From JABABD01 sp965530995 (GTDB lineage Bacteria; Bacteroidota; Bacteroidia; Flavobacteriales; Flavobacteriaceae): a stretch of DNA of 22,006 nt. The translations under genes were made by a program, and so were the position numbers. Shown here piece by piece: positions 7,368-14,500 of this stretch (positions are counted from its first letter, which is position 1; every line of letters starts with the position of its first letter). Below the pieces are notes generated by a model that saw only the letters and a program-made list of their open reading frames with translations, did not search any database and was not told where the DNA came from. Location: positions 1 through 22,006 of the forward strand of contig CBESOB010000020.1 in the NCBI GenBank assembly GCA_965530995.1. The letters run 5' to 3'.

Positions 7368-8288
7368 TTATTTTGCTGCTGATGACGATTTCTTGAATAT
7401 AAAATAGAAACCTATTAATATAAATGGAACACTCAACAGTTGACCAGTATTCATAAAAGATACATAATCTTCACGATCTGACACTTGTGGTTCTTTTAAG
7501 AATTCAATGAAAAACCGGATGGTCCATAACAGCACCAAAAACAATCCAAATAAGAATCCAGGTTTATTGCCTTTATCAGTTTTGGCATAAAAGTACCATA
7601 AGATCCAAAACATGATGAAGTAACAAAATGCTTCATATAATTGTGTCGGATGTCTAAACGGAATGGCCTCTAATAGTTCTGGATTATTACTAACCGACGC
7701 ATAAGCTTCCTTTACGTTCTTGATTCCAGTTTTTTGAACGATTTCTCGCTGTCCATAATGATCTTGAATGAATCGAACACCAAATGCAGAATCCGTAATT
7801 TTCCCTATGATCTCAGAATTAATGAAATTTCCAATCCTAATAAAAATCGCTCCCGAAGCAACTGGGATAACAATTCGGTCCAATATCCACATCAGGGATT
7901 TGTACTTATATTTTTTACGATATAAATACATGCCTATAATAATCCCGATGGCAGCTCCGTGGCTTGCCAGCCCTTGGAACCCTGTAAATTGAAACTCTGG
8001 ATTGAACCTAAATGGAAGAAAAATACTGAAAAAATCCTCTTTTATCAATTCGGCTTGATAGAAAAGCACATGACCCAATCGTGCCCCTAACATGGTTGCC
8101 AAAACCGTATAGATGAATAAAGGATCCAAGAATTCAATATTTACCTTCTCACGAGTGAAAATGCGTTTCATTATATACCAACCCAAAACAAAGGCAACTA
8201 CCCACATTAGACTGTAAAAATGTAGTTTGAAGTTGCCGAAAATGTCTATTCCGGTAAGTGGATTCCAATCGAATTTAAGGGTATGCAT
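7368..8288 (-). CDS. lgt: Prolipoprotein diacylglyceryl transferase
   Basis: This integral inner-membrane enzyme transfers the diacylglyceryl group from phosphatidylglycerol to the lipobox Cys of prolipoproteins, the first step of lipoprotein maturation. The 306 residues contain about seven membrane segments. Family signatures are present in order: GLASHGAAIGI (the essential His of the HGG/HGA motif, about residue 110), RIGNFINSEIIGK (the Lgt signature with its conserved Arg and Asn, about 151-163) and RHPTQLYEAF (about 213-222, the conserved HPxQLYE motif). The start at 8288 gives an N-terminal soluble stretch before the first membrane segment (YSLMWVVAFVLGW), as in other Bacteroidota Lgt proteins. 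It follows yidD after a 186-nt spacer that holds a yidD-like remnant, and is followed at once by the DUF192 lipoprotein gene. Confidence 0.95.
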   Translation of the reverse strand: MHTLKFDWNPLTGIDIFGNFKLHFYSLMWVVAFVLGWYIMKRIFTREKVNIEFLDPLFIYTVLATMLGARLGHVLFYQAELIKEDFFSIFLPFRFNPEFQFTGFQGLASHGAAIGIIIGMYLYRKKYKYKSLMWILDRIVIPVASGAIFIRIGNFINSEIIGKITDSAFGVRFIQDHYGQREIVQKTGIKNVKEAYASVSNNPELLEAIPFRHPTQLYEAFCYFIMFWILWYFYAKTDKGNKPGFLFGLFLVLLWTIRFFIEFLKEPQVSDREDYVSFMNTGQLLSVPFILIGFYFIFKKSSSAAK

Positions 8289-8357
8289 ACATTGTAGAAT
8301 TTCGACAGTAAATATAACGAATTGCCGATGGATAATAAAAACAGTAACGCGAGTAAC

Positions 8358-8456
8358 CTATTTTTCAGGAAGCTCTTCAGGGACAGGGTCGTAACCGCTT
8401 CGACCCCAAGGCGATGGAACGTTAAAAAAAGGTACAGTGTACATTTTTAGTGACAT
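8358..8456 (-). pseudogene. Second, in-frame copy of the yidD 3' end (remnant or 32-residue ORF)
   Basis: Downstream of the yidD stop (8475-8477) the same frame stays open to a TAG at 8358-8360. It encodes a tail containing PWGRSGYDPVPE, the same 12 residues that end the real YidD, now followed by ELPEK instead of KDDN. Eighteen bases are identical between 8376-8393 and 8490-8507, exactly 114 nt (38 codons) apart. Over the 12 shared codons I count seven base differences, all synonymous (for example Ser TCT against AGC, Arg AGA against CGA), and no amino-acid change. The upstream part (MSLKMYTVPFFNVPS from ATG 8454-8456) shows little YidD similarity and lacks the conserved Cys-His before the motif. 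It may be the leftover end of a replaced yidD, an old tandem duplication, or a translated micro-ORF. Confidence 0.7.
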
Positions 8457-8474
8457 GCGAGCTGGTGCGTTGGC

Positions 8475-8711
8475 TTAGTTGTCATCCTTTTCAGGGACAG
8501 GGTCGTATCCAGATCTTCCCCATGGATGACAACTAAAAATTCTTTTAATGGCTAGCTTGCCACCATAGAATAGGCCATGCTTCTGTAATGCTTCTTTAGT
8601 ATAGTGAGAACACGTTGGTTGAAACCTGCATGTGGCAGGAGTCAATGGTGATATAAGATATTGATACACCTTGATCAAAAAAAGAAAAGGCGCAATGAGA
8701 ATCTTCTTCAT
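8475..8711 (-). CDS. yidD: Membrane protein insertion efficiency factor YidD
   Basis: YidD is a small membrane-associated protein that helps YidC-dependent insertion of inner-membrane proteins. The 78-residue product has an amphipathic/hydrophobic N-terminus (KILIAPFLFLIKVYQYLI) and the family signature ISPLTPATCRFQPTCSHY with the conserved Cys pair, followed by the helix TKEALQKHG and the C-terminal IFSCHPWGRSGYDPVP. I start it at the ATG of 8709-8711, 2 nt after the cysS stop codon; a TTG two codons earlier overlaps the cysS stop but adds only two residues and is less likely. The tight spacing implies translational coupling to cysS. A second, diverged copy of its 3' end follows in frame after the stop codon. 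Confidence 0.93.
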   Translation of the reverse strand: MKKILIAPFLFLIKVYQYLISPLTPATCRFQPTCSHYTKEALQKHGLFYGGKLAIKRIFSCHPWGRSGYDPVPEKDDN

Positions 8712-8713
8712 GT

Positions 8714-10195
8714 TCAATTCGTCGTAAAAGTAGTGCCTTCTTTACCATCTTTAAGCTGAATTCCAGCATCTAGCAATTGATCCCTGATTTTATCGGAGAG
8801 TGCAAAATCCTTGTTTGCCCGAGCTTCCTCACGCATTTGGATCAATAATTCCACAGCACCTTCCAATTGGTCAGAATTGTCTTTTGATTTTGAAGGATTG
8901 ACCAATCCTAATATATCAAAAGCAAATGCATTCATTGTTGTCAAAAGTAAAGCTAGATCCTTGTCAGTGATACTGGCTTTACCCTCTTTTATTTGATTGA
9001 TGAACTTAACAGCTTCAAAGAGATTGGCAATGACCATGGGCGTATTAAAATCATCATTCATCGCATCGTAACAAGATTGTTTCCATGTATTGATGTCGAA
9101 GGTAGAACTGCTATCGGTTTTAAGATTCGTTAACAGATCAATGGCCCCCATCAATCTATAGAACCCTTTTTCACTAGCGAGAAGTCCATCATTGGTAAAA
9201 TCTAGAACACTCCTATAATTTGCTTGAAGCATGAAAAATCTAGCGACACTTGGCAAATATGATTTGGTAATATTGGGATTGTCTCCGCTAAAAATCTCAT
9301 TTGGTAATATATAATTACCAGTGGATTTTGCCATTTTCTTACCGTTCATGATCAGCATATTGGCGTGCATCCAAGTGTTCACTGGAGTTTGTCCATTCCA
9401 GGCTTCCGCTTGGGCGATCTCACATTCGTGGTGAGGAAATTTTAAGTCCATTCCGCCACCATGAATATCAAAATGTTCCCCTAGATATTTGGTGCTCATA
9501 GCAGTACATTCTAAGTGCCATCCTGGGAAACCATCACTCCAAGGTGAAGGCCATCGCATGATATGTTGTGGTTCTGCTTTTTTCCAAAGAGCGAAATCCT
9601 GAGGGTTCTTCTTGTCACTTTGACCATCTAGAGCGCGTGTATTATGAATTAAGTCCTCTATATTCCGCCCACTTAACTTGCCATAGTTATTGGTCTTATT
9701 GTATTTAAGAACATCAAAATAAACGGAGCCATTCACTTCATAAGCCAATCCTTTGTCAATGATCGATTTTATGATCTCGATCTGCTCAATGATATGACCA
9801 GTTGCTGTAGGTTCGATACTAGGTGGCAGAAAATTGAACGCATTCAGGGTGTTGTGGAAATCGACGGTATACCTTTGTACCACTTCCATTGGTTCTATTT
9901 CTTCTAACCGTGCTTTTTTGGCAATTCGATCTTCCCCTTCATCTGCATCATTTTCTAAATGCCCTGCATCCGTAATATTTCGAACATAGCGGACTTTATA
10001 TCCCAAATGCTTGAAATACCTAAAGATCATATCAAAAGACATGAAAGTGCGGACGTTTCCTAAATGCACATTGCTATAAACCGTAGGTCCACAGACGTAC
10101 ATTCCAATATAACCATCATTTATAGGATGAAAGGGTTCTTTTTTTCCTGTAAGAGAATTGTATATTTTTATTTCTTGTTCCTTGTAGAGTTGCAT
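8714..10195 (-). CDS. cysS: Cysteinyl-tRNA synthetase
   Basis: This class I aminoacyl-tRNA synthetase charges tRNA-Cys with cysteine in the cytoplasm. The 493 residues have the usual layout. The N-terminal catalytic fold has CGPTVYSNVHLGN (Cys35, a zinc ligand, and HLGN at 44-47 as the HIGH motif). The other zinc ligands are found in HLECTAMS and FPHHECEIAQAEA. The KMSKS loop reads KMAKSTGN (about 286-293). A helical anticodon-recognition region fills the C-terminus and ends in a DxxLSDxIRDxLLDAGIQLKDG pattern, typical of the family. The start codon is 1 nt after the folE stop, and the stop is 2 nt before the yidD ATG, so it sits inside an operon. Confidence 0.97.
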   Translation of the reverse strand: MQLYKEQEIKIYNSLTGKKEPFHPINDGYIGMYVCGPTVYSNVHLGNVRTFMSFDMIFRYFKHLGYKVRYVRNITDAGHLENDADEGEDRIAKKARLEEIEPMEVVQRYTVDFHNTLNAFNFLPPSIEPTATGHIIEQIEIIKSIIDKGLAYEVNGSVYFDVLKYNKTNNYGKLSGRNIEDLIHNTRALDGQSDKKNPQDFALWKKAEPQHIMRWPSPWSDGFPGWHLECTAMSTKYLGEHFDIHGGGMDLKFPHHECEIAQAEAWNGQTPVNTWMHANMLIMNGKKMAKSTGNYILPNEIFSGDNPNITKSYLPSVARFFMLQANYRSVLDFTNDGLLASEKGFYRLMGAIDLLTNLKTDSSSTFDINTWKQSCYDAMNDDFNTPMVIANLFEAVKFINQIKEGKASITDKDLALLLTTMNAFAFDILGLVNPSKSKDNSDQLEGAVELLIQMREEARANKDFALSDKIRDQLLDAGIQLKDGKEGTTFTTN

Positions 10196-10196
10196 A

Positions 10197-10874
10197 TTAA
10201 AACGACGTGTCTAACTTAATGTATTCCAAGAATTCTTGACGCGTTTGCTTGTCTTTGAATTTCCCTCCGAATTCGGAAGTAACCGTACTACTTTCAATAT
10301 CTCGTATACCACGTGAATTCACACATAAATGCTTGGCATCAATAACACAAGCAACATCTTTTGTATCCAACACATTTTGCAATTCTTCAACGATCTGGAT
10401 GGTCAATCGTTCTTGAACTTGTGGTCGCTTTGCAAAATAATCGACAATTCGATTGATTTTGGATAAGCCTACTACAGTTCCGTTAGATATATAACCAACA
10501 TGAGCCCTCCCAACTATTGGAAGCAAATGGTGCTCGCATGTAGAATACAATGTAATGTTCTTTTCAACAAGCATTTCGCCGTACTTATATTTATTATCGA
10601 AAGTGGATGCTTTAGGTTTATTGTCAGGATTCAGGCCACCAAATATTTCTTTTACGAACATTTTAGCAACACGATTGGGTGTTCCTTTAAGACTGTCGTC
10701 TGTAAGGTCAAGTCCAAGAGTTTCTAGGATATGACGAACATCATCCTTAATGATATCGATTTTTTCTTCTTTGGTCAATTTAAACGCGTCTTTCCTTAAA
10801 GGCGTTTCGGCGGAGGCACTAAAGTGATTGTCACCCAAGGCTTCAAAATCTTCCATATTACCATCTAACTTCAT
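10197..10874 (-). CDS. folE: GTP cyclohydrolase I (type IA)
   Basis: The enzyme converts GTP to 7,8-dihydroneopterin triphosphate, the first step toward tetrahydrofolate and other pterins. The 225-residue length fits the family. The conserved zinc and catalytic residues are all present: STCEHHLLP (Cys113, His115, His116) and KHLCVNSRGI (Cys184), with GTPNRVAKMF (about 64-73) and GLSKINRIVDYFAKRPQVQE (about 136-155) also diagnostic. The N-terminal 30 residues are variable and polar; Met7 is a possible alternative start, but Met1 is used here because both lie in the non-conserved region. It is the first gene of the leftward cluster and is followed 1 nt later by cysS. A -7 element (TATCTTTG) lies upstream. 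Confidence 0.97.
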   Translation of the reverse strand: MKLDGNMEDFEALGDNHFSASAETPLRKDAFKLTKEEKIDIIKDDVRHILETLGLDLTDDSLKGTPNRVAKMFVKEIFGGLNPDNKPKASTFDNKYKYGEMLVEKNITLYSTCEHHLLPIVGRAHVGYISNGTVVGLSKINRIVDYFAKRPQVQERLTIQIVEELQNVLDTKDVACVIDAKHLCVNSRGIRDIESSTVTSEFGGKFKDKQTRQEFLEYIKLDTSF

Positions 10875-10916
10875 AACAATTTTACTTTAAACTCAGCGTT
10901 AAGTGAGTTATGGTTA

Positions 10917-10924
10917 CAAAGATA
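10917..10924 (-). promoter_or_regulatory. -7 promoter element for the folE-cysS-yidD-lgt cluster
   Basis: On the minus strand TATCTTTG matches TAnnTTTG and lies 42 nt before the folE start codon. No TTG was found at the usual 19-21 nt spacing, so this is a partial promoter match in the 193-nt divergent region between folE and the small secreted-protein gene at 11068. No riboswitch-like structure is evident in this region. Confidence 0.45.
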
Positions 10925-11067
10925 AGAATTTAGGAAGTTAGCCGTACATCTTAACAAATAATTAATTCGTCGGGAATTAACAGTTAATTACTTTTTATTT
11001 TCTTAAATTTCTAGCATTAAGATGGCTTGTGGCGCTATTGTGATTTTAAGATGATAAAAACAAAGCT

Positions 11068-11538
11068 ATGAAGTACTTAGTAAGGGGTGTTCTTACGATA
11101 TTTTTAACAACTCTAACTTTTAGTGGTTTTGCTCAATACAAGGTAAAACCAAGAGTTGTTAAAGTAGTTGCCTATAACGATAATGTTAAGCAATCATTGA
11201 CAACGCAAGAGATGGATTTTCTTGTGGAGGCCTACGACGATAAACTTGAGGAATATATTCTAAGTAGACCTCAAAGACTCAAGGATGTTAAAGATATTCT
11301 TAGGAATAGGGTAAAAATAGAACTGGCGTCAAGTAACGAAAAAAGTCCCTACATGCCATTGCTATCCGCGGTACCTCTTTTTACGAACTATAATAGTAAA
11401 CTAGAAAGAGATGTGTATTTTGACAAGAATGATTTCAACCCATTGAAATACCAATTCCATTTTCACGGTTTTGGCACGGCGATGTACCGAATTGATAATA
11501 CAAATTATGTGGTGATCATTAAACCACAACAACGTTAA
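11068..11538 (+). CDS. Small secreted protein of unknown function, paired with a type IX substrate
   Basis: I do not recognise a family. The 156-residue product has a good Sec signal peptide (residues 1-23, ending SGFAQ). The mature protein of about 133 residues is basic, without cysteines or further membrane segments, so it is probably periplasmic or surface-exposed. A helical, charged middle region (TTQEMDFLVEAYDDKLEEYI, then SRPQRLKDVKDILRNRVKIE) precedes a strand-like C-terminus ending YVVIIKPQQR. It lies 22 nt upstream of the 1476-residue type IX secretion substrate and is probably co-transcribed with it, which suggests a shared role such as periplasmic handling or surface attachment. 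That role is inference from position only. Confidence 0.65.
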   Translation: MKYLVRGVLTIFLTTLTFSGFAQYKVKPRVVKVVAYNDNVKQSLTTQEMDFLVEAYDDKLEEYILSRPQRLKDVKDILRNRVKIELASSNEKSPYMPLLSAVPLFTNYNSKLERDVYFDKNDFNPLKYQFHFHGFGTAMYRIDNTNYVVIIKPQQR

Positions 11539-11560
11539 GAGCCTCATTATTACGTTTCTA

Positions 11561-14500
11561 ATGAAAAATAAGATATTAATACTATTCATACTAATTTCAT
11601 CGGTGTCTTTTGCACAAGATATCGTGATGCAAAATGGGACGTTTAATCAGTGCGCTGGCAATTTTTATGATTCTGGAGATGCCACTGGTGTCTACGGGTC
11701 CAATGAAACATTTTCCCTCACTATTTGTCCAGATACTGCTGGAAATTTGGTGCAAGTAGATTTCACAGCGTTCAGTACACAAATGAATCTGGATTTTATG
11801 ATGATCTATGATGGAGACACCAACGCAGCTCCCTTATTTGGAAGTTATTCTGGACCTCTAGGAGCATTTACAGTTAATGCTACTGTAGGCAATGCTACAG
11901 GATGTCTCACTTTTGAATGGGTGTCTGATGGAGCGACAGTTGGTGCTGGATGGCAAGCTGATATAAGTTGTTTTATGCCTTGCCAAGTCATAAATGCACA
12001 ATTAGATTCCGCGATGCCGGCGGCTGATCCTTCCGATGGTATCATCAAGGTATGTCAAAATGATCAGATCGTGTTAAACGGAAGTGGCATATTTTCTAAT
12101 GATGGTACAGGTGCTATTTACGAATGGGATCTTGGAGATGACGCAACTACAATTGCCGGCCAGACTGCAACATTTTCGTACCCGAATGAGGGCGTATATG
12201 TTGTGAATTTGACTATTACAGATACAAATCCCGAAGGTTGTACGAATAACAATTTAATTAACCAAGTCATCCAAGTGTCATCGACGCCTGATTTCGCAGG
12301 TACTCAAGCGGTATTGGACACCATTTGTTTTGGGGATTCAACCACAATTGATGGCCTCGTAACACCTCTACAAGTAATCAATAATTGTGCTCCGCCACCT
12401 TCTGGAGTTAGTTTTTTGGAGGACCAAGCAGGTGCTACATACGAAACTCCTATTGAAGTAGATTGTTACGACTCGTCATTGACCTTGACAGCAATTAATC
12501 AATTGGTCAGTATTTGTGTCACTATGGAACATTCGTATATGGGAGATTTGGATATCGAAATCATTTCACCAACTGGGCAAGTGGTAAGGATGCACGATCA
12601 AGGCGGAGGATCAGCAAATTTAGGGGAGCCATGGGCAACAGGAGTGGTAGATGGTAATAGTGCAAACTTAACTCCAGGCGTTGGGTATCAATATTGCTTT
12701 GTACCTGATAATACCTTACCGACCTTGGTTGGAGGCGTGCAAACTGGTGGTGTGTTTGTTAATGGTGATGGACCGGGTACGTATACTGATACGTATGTTC
12801 CAGCGGGTAATTATAGTCCAGTTGTTCCATTCACTGGTTTATTAGGGTCTGATCTAAATGGTACATGGACTTTAAGAATAGTAGATAATCTTAATCAGGA
12901 CAATGGATATGTATTTGATTGGAGTATTACATTTGATCCGAGTTTACTGCCTCCCGACCTTTCTTTTACACCAACGATCGTTACGGAAACTTGGGATGCG
13001 GATCCCTCGATTACCAATACGGTGGGTAATACAATTACTGTACAGCCTGCCACCGAAGGGCAACATTGTTTTACCTATAGAATGGTTGATAATTTCGGAT
13101 GTGAATATACCGAACAAGTTTGTATTGATGTTAATCCTGAAATAATTACTGAGTTACCAAACAATCTTTTTGTATGTGATAATGGGGCTCCACCCTATAT
13201 ATTTGATCTGTCCACCAATACACCGATTGTACTTGCAAGCGCAACTAATGCTGCAGATTTGGTTGTGACCTATCATGAGACGCTCGGAGATGCTATGGGT
13301 GATACAGCACCTATTGGCGCCCTTACTAATTATATTGGAACCGATGGTCAATTAATATATGTGAGGATAGAATATTTAACATCGGGATGTTATGAATTTG
13401 AGTCATTTACCTTGAATGTACAAGGACAAGCTACTATTAATCCAGTTCCTGATCTTATTGTTTGTGATGATGTGTCAAACGATGGTGTTGCCATGTTCGA
13501 TCTAGAAAGCCAAACACTAGGTATTCTAGGAGCCCAACCTGCTTCAGATTTTGTAGTGACCTATCATTTGTCTTTTTTAGATGCCGACACAAGTACAGGA
13601 GCGTTGGCAAGTCCATATACCAATGTGAATAATCCAGAGCCCATTTATATTCGGTTAGAAAGTGTGTCAGATTCAAATTGCTTTAATGTTTCCGCGGTGC
13701 CATTATTTAATCTTGTTGTAGACAGTATAGGTGTTGCCAATACGGTTGGAAAGATGGAATTATGTGATCTTAACGGTGATAGTTTGGAAGTTTTCGACCT
13801 TACAACCCAAACAGCTACGATTCTTGGAACACAAACTCTCACTGATGTAACCGTTAGTTATCATGAAACACAAGCAGATGCAGATAATAACGTATTGCCT
13901 ATTTTAACGCCAAACACACATACCAATGTAGGAAATCCGCAGACTATTTATGTGAGGGTGGAAGACAATATAAATGTGTCCTGTTATACTACGACGACTT
14001 TTGACTTGGTCGTTAATCCAGTACCTCCAGTTATAGTTCCAACGCCATTACAAACATGTGATGATAGCATAGCTGATGGCATCACAGAGTTTGATCTAAC
14101 GGTCAAAGATGCTGCGATCAATGGAGGAAATGCGTCATTATTGGTCACTTACTTCGAAACATTAGTTGATGCTCAAAACAATACGGCGGCGATTCCAGAT
14201 CCAACTATGTATACAAATACATCGGTAGGTGGGCTTCCTGCGAATCCACAAACCTTATATGTGCGAGTAACAGATACAGCCACAAATTGTTTCATTACCA
14301 CGACTTTAGTGATTGAGGTATTAATGAATCCTATTCCCGAACCAGACCCGGATGACATGGTACTCTGCGATGACGTTAATACAGGAGATATGCAGGAATT
14401 ATTTGACCTGACCTTGAATGAAGTACAGATTTTCAACGGACAAGTGGGGTATACAGCTAGTTATCACACAAGTCAAACCGATGCTGAGCAAAATATGAGT

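Noticed and set aside
8712..8717. TTG start of yidD overlapping the cysS stop codon
   Set aside because: The ATG two codons later, 2 nt after the cysS stop, gives the normal YidD N-terminus; TTG starts are uncommon here.
10875..11067. Possible riboswitch in front of folE
   Set aside because: The region is AT-rich with a -7 element but shows no conserved stem-loop pattern, such as a THF or PreQ1 aptamer, that I can recognise.
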